A DNA stretch of 64,000 nucleotides from Thalassospira xianhensis MCCC 1A02616 (lineage in GTDB: Bacteria; Pseudomonadota; Alphaproteobacteria; Rhodospirillales; Thalassospiraceae). The stretch is from contig NZ_JPWA01000004.1 in the NCBI RefSeq assembly GCF_003326475.1, positions 155,069 to 219,068 on the forward strand. Direction: 5' to 3'. This document shows positions 54,378-64,000 of the stretch, piece by piece. Numbering within the stretch: the first letter of the stretch is position 1; every line of letters begins with the position of its first letter. The position numbers and the translations under genes were made by a program. The notes beneath the pieces were generated by a model, which saw only the letters and a program-made list of their open reading frames with translations, had not been told where the DNA came from and made no database searches.

Positions 54378-55262
54378 ATGCAACCTACTGTCGATATCAT
54401 CAGCCTCCTGCGTCGAAAGGCCGGGACCTTTCCCGCACGTGAACAGCGGGTTGCCGACTACGTTCAGGATCACCTGCAAGACGTCACCACGATCGCGCTA
54501 TCCGATCTTGCGCAAAAGGTTGGCGTCAGCGAACCGACCGTGATCCGGTTTTGCCGGACCCTTGGATGCGACGGGTTTCGTGATTTTAAAATACGACTGG
54601 CACAGAACCTTGCCGTCAGCATGCAATATCTGGCCCCCGAAGACCTGGCCGATGATACAACTGCCGCCGACGTGCTTTCCAATCACGTTCTGGGCGTGAT
54701 TGTCGATAATCTGCGTCTGCTACGCGAACAGCTTTCAAGTACTGAGATCGACAAGGCCGCCGATATTCTGGCAAATGCCCGCCAGATCGCCTTTATGGGG
54801 GTCGGCGGCGGCTCCACCACAGTTGCCTTTGACGCTGCCAACCGTTTCTTCCGCCTTGGCATTCCCGCACAGGCCCAAAGTGATGGTTACCTTCAGCGTA
54901 TGCTGGCCTCCACCTTTGGCGAGGAAGATGTGCTTTTTGCCATCTCCACCAGTGGCCGACCGACCGAACTGATCCACAGTGCCGCCATTGCCCGCCAATA
55001 TGGTGCAAAGGTCATCTCCATGACTCACCCGCAAAGTCCGCTTGCCGCTGAAAGCGACCTTGTGATTGGCATTGATATGCCTGAAAACCCTGATATTTAT
55101 AAGCCAACGGCCACCCGGCATGTTTTTCTGGCAACCATCGATATCATTGCCACTGCGGTTGCCCGGCGCACGCCGGACCGAACACTTGAAAAACTTCGCC
55201 GGATCAGGTCATCTTTGCTGACTCTCAATCCGCCGACCGGCCGCCAGCCTATCGGCGACTAA
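54378..55262 (+). CDS. MurR/RpiR-family transcriptional regulator
   Basis: 294 residues. The N-terminal helix-turn-helix occupies 1-77 (LAQKVGVSEPTVIRFCRTLG). The C-terminal SIS domain (about 125-260) has the phosphosugar loops MGVGGGSTTV and AISTSGRPTELI. Such regulators sense sugar phosphates. It is followed 28 bp later by a KDG-kinase-like gene, whose product KDPG is the effector of HexR, a member of this family. It diverges from the TRAP operon. Confidence 0.9.
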   Translation: MQPTVDIISLLRRKAGTFPAREQRVADYVQDHLQDVTTIALSDLAQKVGVSEPTVIRFCRTLGCDGFRDFKIRLAQNLAVSMQYLAPEDLADDTTAADVLSNHVLGVIVDNLRLLREQLSSTEIDKAADILANARQIAFMGVGGGSTTVAFDAANRFFRLGIPAQAQSDGYLQRMLASTFGEEDVLFAISTSGRPTELIHSAAIARQYGAKVISMTHPQSPLAAESDLVIGIDMPENPDIYKPTATRHVFLATIDIIATAVARRTPDRTLEKLRRIRSSLLTLNPPTGRQPIGD

Positions 55263-55290
55263 TCACGCCACCATCCCCATCGAGGCCCCA

Positions 55291-56241
55291 ATGACCCGTA
55301 CTGCCTTTATCGGCGAATGCATGATCGAGCTTGCCGGAACATCCCCCGGCAGCATTTTTGGCGCAGCCAATCTCGGCTTTGCCGGTGATACGCTTAATGG
55401 TGCGACCTATATGGCACGCACCAGCCGCCTGCTTGCAACGCCTGATACAGATGTTTCCTACATCACGGCACTGGGCACGGATCCCTATAGCGACGCAATG
55501 ATTGCCGCGTGGCAGAACGACAATATCGATACAACACTGGTCCGCCGGATCGATGGCGCGCTGCCCGGTCTTTATGCCATCCAGACCGATGAAACCGGTG
55601 AACGCAGCTTTTCCTACTGGCGCAATAATTCCGCCGCGAAACAGATGCTTCAGGGCGGCCACGATACCGTGTTGCGCGATGCGCTTGGCGGGTTCGATTG
55701 TCTGTATCTTTCTGGCATCACACTGGCAATCCTGTCTGAGAAAGACCGCCAGACCCTGATCAGCATCGCAAAGGACTTTGCAAAACAGGGCGGCAAAGTC
55801 TGCTTTGATACCAATCACCGTCCGCGTCTTTGGGCCGATCAGGACGATGCAATGGCGACCTATCTGGCGATTGCCCCCCATTGCCACACTGTCCTGCCGA
55901 CATTTGACGACGACAGCGCGCTGTTTGGCGATGCAACGCCCTCTGCCACCGCCAAACGCTGGCATTCGCTGGGCGCGGACGAGGTTGTTGTTAAATGCGG
56001 TGGTGAACCGACCTTTTATTCGATCAGGGACGGCGAAAGCGGCACCGTCACCCCGCCCAAGGTCACCGATATCGTCGATACGACGTCGGCCGGGGATTCC
56101 TTTAACGGATCATACCTTGCCGCCCGCAATGCCGGGCGCGATGTGCCTGCCGCCATTGCCGTTGCGCAAAAGGTCGCTGGCCGCGTGATTTCACGGCGCG
56201 GGGCACTTGTGGATATCAGCGATATCAAACTTGATCAGTAA
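55291..56241 (+). CDS. kdgK: PfkB-family sugar kinase, probable 2-dehydro-3-deoxygluconokinase
   Basis: 316 residues. The substrate region GFAGDTLNGATYMAR (about 29-43) and the ERSFSYWRNNSAAKQM segment are typical of KDG kinases; the ATP-site motif TTSAGDSFNGSYLA contains the catalytic Asp. It would convert KDG to KDPG. Its end overlaps the tamB end by 7 bp in the opposite direction. Paired with the RpiR gene, probably as one operon. Confidence 0.82.
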   Translation: MTRTAFIGECMIELAGTSPGSIFGAANLGFAGDTLNGATYMARTSRLLATPDTDVSYITALGTDPYSDAMIAAWQNDNIDTTLVRRIDGALPGLYAIQTDETGERSFSYWRNNSAAKQMLQGGHDTVLRDALGGFDCLYLSGITLAILSEKDRQTLISIAKDFAKQGGKVCFDTNHRPRLWADQDDAMATYLAIAPHCHTVLPTFDDDSALFGDATPSATAKRWHSLGADEVVVKCGGEPTFYSIRDGESGTVTPPKVTDIVDTTSAGDSFNGSYLAARNAGRDVPAAIAVAQKVAGRVISRRGALVDISDIKLDQ

Positions 56242-59200
56242 TCCAGCCGGAACTGAACACCGGCCTTGCTGTCGATTTCGGTGGTTTCGCTGGTCACGCT
56301 GATATTTGGCGTCAATTCAATCTCGACCTCGACCCCGCTTGACCCCGGGGTCGTGCCGGTTTTGGTGCCGACATAGACCCCGTCCGTCAGGTATTTACCC
56401 ACCTTGACGTTCGGGCCGTCTTCTCCGCCGCCGACCTGCAAAACATCCGCCCCGATAAAGCGACGTACCGAACCGACGATATCAAGTCCGCCGCCCCCGC
56501 CCGAAAGCTCGTTCACCGCACTGGCAAGCTGGACCGCCTCAATCGCGCTCAGGCTACCCTGCGATTTGCCAAACAGCACCTGCGACAGGATTTCGTCCTC
56601 CGGCAGGGACGGATTTGATGTCAAAACCAGTTCCGGGTCGCTTGCCGGGCCTTGGAACCCGGCGGTTACGGTCAGGTCATCGGTGGTATAGACCCCTTCG
56701 ATGTCCAGTAATGGATCGGGCGGTGTTGCACCCGAAAACGTGATCTTGGAATCCTTGATCACGAAGGTCTTGCCAATGATATCCAGCTGCCCGCGCAAGG
56801 CCTGCAACTGCCCGACAATAACCGGATCAACGGTGGTGCCACTGATATCAAGCTTGCCACCCCATTCGGAATCAAGTCCCCGTCCGCGCACAAATAAACG
56901 TCCCGGAATATCAACCGTCACATCCAGATTGCCGACAAAACCCGATGCCGCGTCTTTCTTTTTCTCTTCTTCCTCGCGCTGCCTGGAATCTTCAATATTC
57001 TCGACATCAAGCGTCGAAACCGATGCAGGCAGCGCAAGGGTCAGGTCGACTTCACCACGGCGCAGCGTCACATTGCTTTGGATATCGGCAGTCTGTTCGG
57101 TTCCGGTAACAGATGCCGTCACATCAGCCCAGAATTGCAGTTCATCCTTACGCGACAGCGCTGCGTTATCAACCTTAAGATTCGCCTTGTAGCTGACAAC
57201 CGGATCGTCATCCAATGTTACCTCGGCAGATCCACTGATCCGGCCATTGCCGCCATCCGTTGCCGTAATTTCCGGCACCCGCAAACCGTTCTGATCAAAA
57301 TCACCACTGATCGTGATCTGTTTCAGCAGCGTGCCATATTCCAGATGCTCATACGCCCCATCCGAAAGGGCGATATTGCCATTCCAGTCGAGTGCATCAA
57401 GTGTGCCGCTCGCAACCACATCAAGCTTGAGATGCCCGGACATGACATGATCAGGTGCCGGAACATAAGGCCAGAATTGTGCAATTTCCCCATCCACCTT
57501 GACCAGCGCATCAATCGGCGCATCCGGATCAAGTGTGAAATCCTGTTTCAGGATGGAAACACCCAAAGGCACGGTACCACGCGCCTCAACAATCTGTGCC
57601 TCTTCATTACCAAGGGTGGCGTTGCCGTCAAACTGACCGTCACGCAACGCCAGATCAAGCACCATCCCAAACGGCGCCATATCCTTTACAGCCGCAGTCG
57701 TGATGTTCTCAATTCCGCCCTTGACGGTCGCAATCGGCAATTGTCCGGACGCTTCGGATATATCGGCGGTCACATTCATCGTACCATCCAGCCCGCTTAA
57801 CCCGAACATCTCCCCCCACGGCCCCAGAACGAGGTCGGCAATTTGCGCATTGGCGGTAAAATTGCGCTTTGGCCGATGGTCAAGTTTTGCGATCACCTGA
57901 CCGGCACCGACATTCAAAGCCGCGTCAAGTTTCTGCTGTCCGCTTTCTGTCTGGGTAAATAACAGAGGTTCGCGAAGGGCGATGTTCTGACTGCCGATAT
58001 TGATATCAAGCTGATCGGCACGAACATTGATCCCGTCTGAAAGACCAACTTCCATATCGCTATCAAGCTTGACCGGAATGTTACCCTGAAGCCGACCATT
58101 AGCATCAAGCGCAATTCCGATGGCCGACATATCACCGGTGATTTCTGTGCCCAACCGATCCACTGCAAGCGGCGCAAAACGAATATCGCTGCCATTCAGT
58201 TTCAGGTTGAAACCCGGCTTCTCGAATGCATCAAGGATCGAACCCGCCAGAACAACATCCTCGATCGCGGGCTGTTCGGCCCCGTCTTCGGCGGCAAGTC
58301 GAATGCCTTTCAGATTGGCATTCACGTCAATCTGCTGCTGGCCTGATTTCGGAACGAATGCAACATCGGCGGTTCCCGCACCATTCGTAACCGGTACCCC
58401 AAAATCAGACAGCATCACCGCATCAAGTTTGCGCACTGAAAGCTTGCCGCGCATCGGCACGGCATAATCTGGCAACATCAAGCTACCGACCAGTTCAAGC
58501 CGTTCACCCGTCAGGGCGATATTATCAACCCGCAACCCATCCGCGGGCAAAACCACATCAACCGCCAGATCGTAATTGCGCCCCATCAAACCGAACCCGG
58601 CCTTGTTGATCAGCGACAATACTGCCTGATCGGACCAACGCATTTCAGTCACAAGATCAAGCTTTTCAAACTTCTGCCCGCCCGCCGAAACCGATGGCGT
58701 TACAAGCTTGATCGTTCCCGCCGGTGCTGCAATATCCCCGTCAAGATTGATCGCAATCGTCGCCGGGGCGATGGAAACACCTATATCTGGCGGCACCACA
58801 CCGGATTGAACCGAAAGATCAGATTTTACCGACAAATTACTGAATTCGTTTGATATATCGATTTGCGCCGGACCGGAGACCATCGCAGTAGCAATCTGAT
58901 CAAGTGTGATCGACAGATCAAATGCGTCACTGACAGCAAGCTTGCCATCAATGGTTGGCGTCGCCCCGACAATACGATCAAGATCGGTAATGCCAAACCC
59001 GGTCTGATCGGCCTTGATTGCAATATTGGCCGTACCACCCTGTTCAAGCGACCATGCCAGATCGCGTATCGCAACCTGCCCCGTGCCAGTCAGATCAAGC
59101 CCCGAAATCGGGGCAAAAATCGCAAGATCGCGGATATCGGCAATCAACTCGCCATCCGTCACCGCCATCACGTCATTGATATCGGTCGTGCCGTTAACCG

Positions 59201-60653
59201 AAATGCCCGGCGTGGTGATGTTGATTTTGCCAAGGGCAAACTTGCTGAAATCCGGTGCAATTTCTGCATCAAGGGCAACCTGCTGCGTATTGCCCAGCAT
59301 CGCGCCAAGATCGGCATCCTGCCATTCATTGCCCGAAACATCGATCCGGCTTTGAACAGAAAACCCGTCTTCATCACCGCGCAAATCGGCATCAAGTGCC
59401 AATGTTCCGATGGTTGATACCGGCGTTGCGACCTGATCCCCGCGCAGCATGACATTCACATCGGGCAATTCAAGCGGTCCTTCGGCATGCGCGGTCAGAT
59501 CAAGCCCGCCCCACGTCACCGCATCCTCAATCAGTCCCGATACCGCCGAATCAATATCCCCGCGTAGATCGGCAAGAACCGTGCTGTCATCAAAATTGAT
59601 TTCCGCCGTGGCCGCAATCGTCGCAAGCCCGGATTTCGCAATATCGCCGCGCGTGATCGACAGGATACTGGCATCGGCGTCAAACTGCCCACCAATCCCC
59701 AGATCAACGTCGCCCCGCAACGGTTCCGGAAGCTGCGCGGCAAGGTCGCCTTGCGTTGCCAGCAGACCATCAAGGTCAAACCCGATCCGGCTGTCATCCA
59801 GCCGAAGTCTCAAATCACCGCCAAGCGTGACCAAGTCACTTGCCGCAAGCTCAATCCGCCCTTTCCAGCCTGCCGCCGGGCCATCGCCCTTAAGGCTGAT
59901 CGTGACATCTGGCGCATCTTCGGGTGCCAGCCCGGCCAGGGTCATGACCAGTCCGGCACGATCCAGCTTGCCTTCGATATCGGCCTTTAATCGCTGCGCA
60001 TCGGCATCAAGATCAAGCTCGACACGCAGCCGGTCGATGCTGTCATCAAGAGGCCGCAGATCAAGCGACAAAGCCGCTTCAAGGTTTTCGCGGATCGTCG
60101 CACTGGCGCCCAGACCGTATTCAAAACTTTTGCCGCTGGCCGGATCGGAAATACGCACATGCTCAAGCGCCAGTTTGCCAAGTTCAATGGCAAGTGGGGG
60201 CGCAAAACCGCCCGACGTGGTTTCTTCTTCCTCGACGGCGTCTTCGGTTCCGGACATATCGGGCAAGACCACATCAATCGCGGCACTTTCAATCCGATCA
60301 ATCCGAAGCGTCCCACCCAAAAGCGCAAGCGGTGACCAGTCAAACCCGAACTGGCTGACCTCCACGGCCAGGCCATTTGACGGCATCGACACCGACAGCC
60401 GGTCAAGCGAAAGCCCCGTCCAAAGACTGCCTTCAATCCGGCCTATTTCGAAATCGCCCTCTATCGCCTCTGCCACCGTGGTGTTTAACCACGGCGTTAC
60501 CGCCCGCAATACCGGCCCGGTTCCGGCAATGCCGACAATCGCAATCATCATGAGCAACAGACACGCAAACGCAATCGCTCCACGTCGCGCCCATTTGGCA
60601 ACCTTTCCACGTTTGGTGGTTCCGGATGGTTTGGGATCGTCAGGCAACGTCAA
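56235..60653 (-). CDS. tamB: Translocation and assembly module inner-membrane protein TamB
   Basis: 1472 residues. An N-terminal membrane anchor (about 25-47, AIAFACLLLMMIAIVGIAGTG) is followed by a very long beta-strand repeat region rich in short D/G turns, which forms the hydrophobic groove that bridges the periplasm. The DUF490 C-terminal domain ends EIDSKAGVQFRLDY, with the terminal aromatic residue that contacts the outer-membrane partner. TamB moves phospholipids or assists outer-membrane protein assembly. It overlaps tamA by 4 bp. Confidence 0.95.
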   Translation of the reverse strand: MTLPDDPKPSGTTKRGKVAKWARRGAIAFACLLLMMIAIVGIAGTGPVLRAVTPWLNTTVAEAIEGDFEIGRIEGSLWTGLSLDRLSVSMPSNGLAVEVSQFGFDWSPLALLGGTLRIDRIESAAIDVVLPDMSGTEDAVEEEETTSGGFAPPLAIELGKLALEHVRISDPASGKSFEYGLGASATIRENLEAALSLDLRPLDDSIDRLRVELDLDADAQRLKADIEGKLDRAGLVMTLAGLAPEDAPDVTISLKGDGPAAGWKGRIELAASDLVTLGGDLRLRLDDSRIGFDLDGLLATQGDLAAQLPEPLRGDVDLGIGGQFDADASILSITRGDIAKSGLATIAATAEINFDDSTVLADLRGDIDSAVSGLIEDAVTWGGLDLTAHAEGPLELPDVNVMLRGDQVATPVSTIGTLALDADLRGDEDGFSVQSRIDVSGNEWQDADLGAMLGNTQQVALDAEIAPDFSKFALGKINITTPGISVNGTTDINDVMAVTDGELIADIRDLAIFAPISGLDLTGTGQVAIRDLAWSLEQGGTANIAIKADQTGFGITDLDRIVGATPTIDGKLAVSDAFDLSITLDQIATAMVSGPAQIDISNEFSNLSVKSDLSVQSGVVPPDIGVSIAPATIAINLDGDIAAPAGTIKLVTPSVSAGGQKFEKLDLVTEMRWSDQAVLSLINKAGFGLMGRNYDLAVDVVLPADGLRVDNIALTGERLELVGSLMLPDYAVPMRGKLSVRKLDAVMLSDFGVPVTNGAGTADVAFVPKSGQQQIDVNANLKGIRLAAEDGAEQPAIEDVVLAGSILDAFEKPGFNLKLNGSDIRFAPLAVDRLGTEITGDMSAIGIALDANGRLQGNIPVKLDSDMEVGLSDGINVRADQLDINIGSQNIALREPLLFTQTESGQQKLDAALNVGAGQVIAKLDHRPKRNFTANAQIADLVLGPWGEMFGLSGLDGTMNVTADISEASGQLPIATVKGGIENITTAAVKDMAPFGMVLDLALRDGQFDGNATLGNEEAQIVEARGTVPLGVSILKQDFTLDPDAPIDALVKVDGEIAQFWPYVPAPDHVMSGHLKLDVVASGTLDALDWNGNIALSDGAYEHLEYGTLLKQITISGDFDQNGLRVPEITATDGGNGRISGSAEVTLDDDPVVSYKANLKVDNAALSRKDELQFWADVTASVTGTEQTADIQSNVTLRRGEVDLTLALPASVSTLDVENIEDSRQREEEEKKKDAASGFVGNLDVTVDIPGRLFVRGRGLDSEWGGKLDISGTTVDPVIVGQLQALRGQLDIIGKTFVIKDSKITFSGATPPDPLLDIEGVYTTDDLTVTAGFQGPASDPELVLTSNPSLPEDEILSQVLFGKSQGSLSAIEAVQLASAVNELSGGGGGLDIVGSVRRFIGADVLQVGGGEDGPNVKVGKYLTDGVYVGTKTGTTPGSSGVEVEIELTPNISVTSETTEIDSKAGVQFRLDY

Positions 60654-62668
60654 AATGCTTGTCCAAGGCTAAGATAAATCTGGAAATCGTCGTCAATATT
60701 GTCACGCTTATCAAGCGGCACCGCGACATCAAAACGAAGCGGCCCGACCGCCGTATAATACCGGAAACCAAGCCCCGCCGCCCAAAGCAGATCAAGATCG
60801 TCCGGGTTGCTTTCTTCAAACACATTACCGCCTTCGATAAACGGCACGATGCCAAAGCTTTCCGTCACACGTGCGCGGAACTCAATCCCGGCTTCAAGTA
60901 CCGAACGCCCGCCTAGCGGATCACCATCATCATCAAGCGGCCCGACTTTCTGATATTCGTAACCGCGAACCGATCCGCCACCACCGGAATAGAACCTTTT
61001 GTTGGCCGGAAGATCCGAACGATCTTCGCCGATAATCATCCCGGCACGCCCCCGCCCCGCAAGGACATAATCGCCTTCGTCGTCAAAGGCGAAATATTGC
61101 GATCCATTGAATGAAACGGAAGTGAATTGCGCGCTCGGGCCACTCAAACTGGTATAGGGCGATACGTTGAATTCAAGCCGGTTGCCCTCGGTCGGATCAA
61201 GCGGATTATCGGTGCTGTCGCGCCGCAAAATACCTCGCAAACCGCCAAGATAGAATTGCTCATTAGGGGAATCAGCCCCCGTCAGGTCGGAATATTCCGC
61301 CGTTGGGCCAAGCGTAACCGACCAGTAATCGCCAAACTTGCGTTCGACCCCGACAAAGCTTTCGACCAGTTCGCCGTCATAGGCATCCGTGCTGTAACTC
61401 TTGGCCGAAGCATCCGCAACCAGCGCCTGACGCCGCTTAAGAAACTGCGGCTTGCGGAATGCAGCTTCAAGGCCCTGGCTTTGCCCCGACCCTTCGATAC
61501 CAAGTCTGAGCCGTTCGCCCGCTCCGAACAGATTGCGGTTTTCCCAGAACGCATTCGCCCCCGGCCCGTCGGCAGTTGAAAAATCAACCCCGCCACCAAT
61601 CGTGCGATGTTTGCGTTCCTGCACTTCGATCTCGACGGGGATTTCACCATTTTCGGCGACCGGCCCGACCGGCTTGACGATCACGCTGTCAAACAGGTTC
61701 GATTGCGCCAGATCGCGGCGCGTTGTCCGGACTTCTTCGGGGGAATATTTCTGCCCCGGTTTCCAACTGCGATAACCGGCGATGAAATCTTCATCAACGG
61801 TTTCGGCTCCTTTGACACTGACCTTGCCAAAATTGGCTTCCGGTCCGGTGATCAGCTCGTAAGTCACGGAAATGGTTTTTTCCGCCGTATTCGCGATCAC
61901 CGTGCGCTTGCCCGCCTCCACCAGCGGGAAACCGCGATCTCGCATGAAATCAACTGCATATTGTTCGGCCAGAATGATCGGGTCGGCAGCAGCACGCTGC
62001 CCAAGATGCAGATTGGTACGTTCCAGTTCCTCATCCGTGGCTTCGCGGCGCGTCGTATGATCCGGGCGGACAATAACCAGTTTCACTTCCGACAGAAGAT
62101 AGGGCTGATTGACATCAATCTGATAAACCAGATCAACCGGATCGGGCTGCTCCGTACTTTCCGGTGCGCCTGCCGCCGGTTCACTTGCCGCACTGACAAC
62201 GTCATCGCCGTCCCCGCCATTTTCATTATCCGATGTATTCGGATCATCGGGTTCGGCTTCGCGGATATTGAAAGACACCTGTCCATCATAGAACCCGAAG
62301 GACCGCAAAACGGTTTCAAACCGCTCCACATCATCCTCGGCACGGCGCTCAAGCCCGGCAAGCGATGGCGTCGGTCGGGATTGCAGGCGGATCGATGTGC
62401 TGACATCGCGTAACGCAGCAATCAGTTTCTCTTCCTGCGGGTCGATACCTTCGATCTGGACTTCATAGGGGATTGTCGCCCCCAAGGCATCCTGTGCCGC
62501 ACTATCGCTGTCCTTGCCGAAACCAAGTTCGGATAGAACGCCATCGCCCGAACAGGCCGAAAGCGCCGTTCCCATCAGCAAAACAGACACAACACCAATG
62601 CCTCGCAATCTGGATTTGCGGTTGTAGCGTTTATCCGTATTCACCGACGACGTCCCCAATATTTTCAC
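60650..62668 (-). CDS. tamA: Outer-membrane TamA/BamA-family protein with lipobox
   Basis: 672 residues. A POTRA region (about 65-350) precedes a 16-strand Omp85 barrel that ends in IYLSLGQAF with a terminal Phe. Barrel landmarks include FYSGGGGSVRGYEYQ and GAGERLRLGIEGSGQ. The N-terminus has a basic n-region, a hydrophobic core and LSAC (36-39), a good lipobox; Cys39 would be lipidated, which is unusual for TamA. The start is GTG; a GTG at codon 9 would give an even more typical signal peptide. Acidic, low-complexity linker near residues 170-200 (DNENGGDGDDV). Confidence 0.9.
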   Translation of the reverse strand: MKILGTSSVNTDKRYNRKSRLRGIGVVSVLLMGTALSACSGDGVLSELGFGKDSDSAAQDALGATIPYEVQIEGIDPQEEKLIAALRDVSTSIRLQSRPTPSLAGLERRAEDDVERFETVLRSFGFYDGQVSFNIREAEPDDPNTSDNENGGDGDDVVSAASEPAAGAPESTEQPDPVDLVYQIDVNQPYLLSEVKLVIVRPDHTTRREATDEELERTNLHLGQRAAADPIILAEQYAVDFMRDRGFPLVEAGKRTVIANTAEKTISVTYELITGPEANFGKVSVKGAETVDEDFIAGYRSWKPGQKYSPEEVRTTRRDLAQSNLFDSVIVKPVGPVAENGEIPVEIEVQERKHRTIGGGVDFSTADGPGANAFWENRNLFGAGERLRLGIEGSGQSQGLEAAFRKPQFLKRRQALVADASAKSYSTDAYDGELVESFVGVERKFGDYWSVTLGPTAEYSDLTGADSPNEQFYLGGLRGILRRDSTDNPLDPTEGNRLEFNVSPYTSLSGPSAQFTSVSFNGSQYFAFDDEGDYVLAGRGRAGMIIGEDRSDLPANKRFYSGGGGSVRGYEYQKVGPLDDDGDPLGGRSVLEAGIEFRARVTESFGIVPFIEGGNVFEESNPDDLDLLWAAGLGFRYYTAVGPLRFDVAVPLDKRDNIDDDFQIYLSLGQAF

Positions 62669-62923
62669 TCGGTCCCGATAGACTTATGTAACGTCCGGCC
62701 GCGTTCATTGCACAGGCCGATCCGTTTATTGTTTTAAGGCACTTGCCAAGCGTCTACCATATTTTCATTCTATACGCAGGTCGAATGCACCAACGATCAA
62801 ACAGCATGAAAAAATGGCATGGCTGTGATCGGTAATCGCACTTGTCAGAAAAAACTGTTCCGCTTACTCGAAGTTGAGAGCAATCTGCTTGCTGCTGCCA
62901 CCCAAATGCCGGAGGCCACCCAT

Positions 62924-64000
62924 TGACTTCAAACGTGACTTCAACCCCGTCCCTGCCCGTCATCATCCGAAACGCCACCCGTTCTGATCTCGATGGTCTT
63001 TGCGCCCTTGAAAGCGGCAGCTTCACAAGCGACGCGATTTCGCGGTCCGGCTTTTCGCGCTTCCTGCGTCAGGCATCCGCCCGTCTTCTTGTCGCTGATG
63101 CCGGCGAAAGCGGCAAACCCGACATTGTCGGTTATGGCCTGCTTTTGCTGCGCGCCAATACGACGACCGCGCGCATTTATTCGCTGGCGATTTCCGACAA
63201 CTGGCGCGGCAAGGGTCTGGGCACGCAACTTCTCGCCGGGCTTGAAAACCTGGCGATCGATGCCGGATGTGTGCGTATCCGCCTTGAGGTCCGCATTGAA
63301 AACAGCAATGCCCGCAATCTTTATGACCGCCACGGTTATCAGCAGATTGCCGATCTGCCCGGCTATTACGAAGACGGTGCCGATGGCATTCGCCTGCAAC
63401 ACGATCTGTATGACATCCCGACCGAACGGTCCCCGGCGGTCGCAACCGGTGCGCCTCTAATCCTTGTGGATCGCCTGAAAGACCTGCCATTTCAGGTCCC
63501 CGGTGCACGCATCATGCGGGTGCGTGAATATCTTGCGCTTGATCATGGGGTGCGCAACCGCCGTGTGATCAACCTGTGCCAGTCCTATGAATATCTGTCA
63601 CGCGGTTATTATTGCAGCCTGCTTGCCGCCGCACGCAGCGAACGCGTGATCCCCGAAGCCGACGTGCTTCTGGATCTGAACTGGAAACGGTTGCAAAAGA
63701 CCGCACGTGCGGAAATGAGCCCGCAAATCGTCGAAGCATTGACCAAACCCGGCGATCACCCGACCAAAATCGACGTATTCTTTGGCCGCACCGTCGATAA
63801 ACGCTTCCGTGATATCGCCCAACGCGCCTTTGATCAGTTCCGCTGCCCGATCCTGCGTCTGCATCTGAACCCGTCGGACAAGAAAATCCTGCGCGAAATC
63901 GAAGCCCCGGCACTAAGCCAGCTGGGTGCCGAAGACCTGCCCGCATTTGAAAGCGCCATCCGCGCCTATCTGCGCGGCCGCGTGCGCAAACCGGCGGCTG
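62924..64000 (+). CDS. GNAT acetyltransferase fused to RimK-type N-terminal domain (partial, runs off the right edge)
   Basis: 359 codons are visible, open to the window edge. Residues about 12-155 form a GNAT domain (SLAISDNWRGKGLGTQLLAG is the acetyl-CoA loop; NSNARNLYDRHGY the end). From about 165 on (PLILVDRLKDLPFQVPGARIMRVREYL, then CQSYEYLSRGYYCSLLAAAR) it matches the RLAN domain that precedes RimK-like ATP-grasp ligases. The ATP-grasp part would lie past the edge. The start is TTG with a CGGAGG site seven bases upstream; no ATG fits. It diverges from tamA. Confidence 0.75.

Overview
The window looks like chromosome from a free-living marine alphaproteobacterium, most likely Rhodospirillales close to Thalassospira. 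That placement is a judgement from gene content and gene style: choXWV beside betIBA, several TRAP transporters, a gamma-glutamyl polyamine route, TamA/TamB, and moderate GC. No database search was done. I see no rRNA, tRNA, CRISPR array, insertion sequence, phage gene or plasmid function. The region is dense, mostly catabolic and transport DNA with short intergenic gaps.

Layout. 1-7.1 kb: the end of an OmpR-type response regulator with an apparent CTG start, a secreted beta-propeller lipoprotein, a renalase-like FAD enzyme, a DUF2256 zinc-ribbon protein, glucose-6-phosphate isomerase, a PfkB fructokinase and a dual-specificity phosphatase. 7.2-17.7 kb: a polyamine catabolic island. puuA-puuR-puuC-speB runs leftward and an spuC-type aminotransferase runs rightward from a shared 300 bp regulatory region. 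Two different PuuB-like FAD oxidases, a group III truncated haemoglobin and a membrane-anchored isochorismatase-fold hydrolase follow. 17.9-26.9 kb: an L-serine dehydratase, then betI-betB-betA diverging from the choline ABC transporter choXWV, with a BetI-like palindrome between them. 27-31.5 kb: an orphan moaD, a TRAP transporter followed by a type II dehydroquinase homologue with altered active-site residues, and a GntR/FCD regulator.

31.7-43.3 kb: a LysR regulator diverges from a compact ten-gene unit. It encodes a polyamine-type ABC importer (two permeases, a Tat-type binding protein, an ATPase), a class III aminotransferase, a BKACE beta-keto acid cleavage enzyme, an acetylpolyamine-amidohydrolase-like deacetylase, an FAD amine oxidase, an M20 deacylase and a RidA-family protein. 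Several genes overlap by 4 bp, which suggests one pathway. The substrate is not known; an N-acylated amino acid or diamine degraded through a beta-keto acid fits the enzyme set. This is the best candidate for an undescribed system.

43.3-48.4 kb: mixed single genes (hydrolase-OsmC fusion, GNAT, thioesterase plus ornithine-cyclodeaminase homologue, arylformamidase-like hydrolase, a small unknown). 48.4-56.2 kb: a second TRAP system with an M81 metallopeptidase and a D-threonine-aldolase-like PLP enzyme, divergent from an RpiR regulator and a KDG kinase. The intergenic region carries three 15 bp TGTAR-N5-CTACA palindromes that look like RpiR/HexR-type operators. 56.2-64 kb: tamB and tamA (TamA carries a lipobox) and the start of a GNAT domain fused to a RimK-type N-terminal domain, cut by the window edge.
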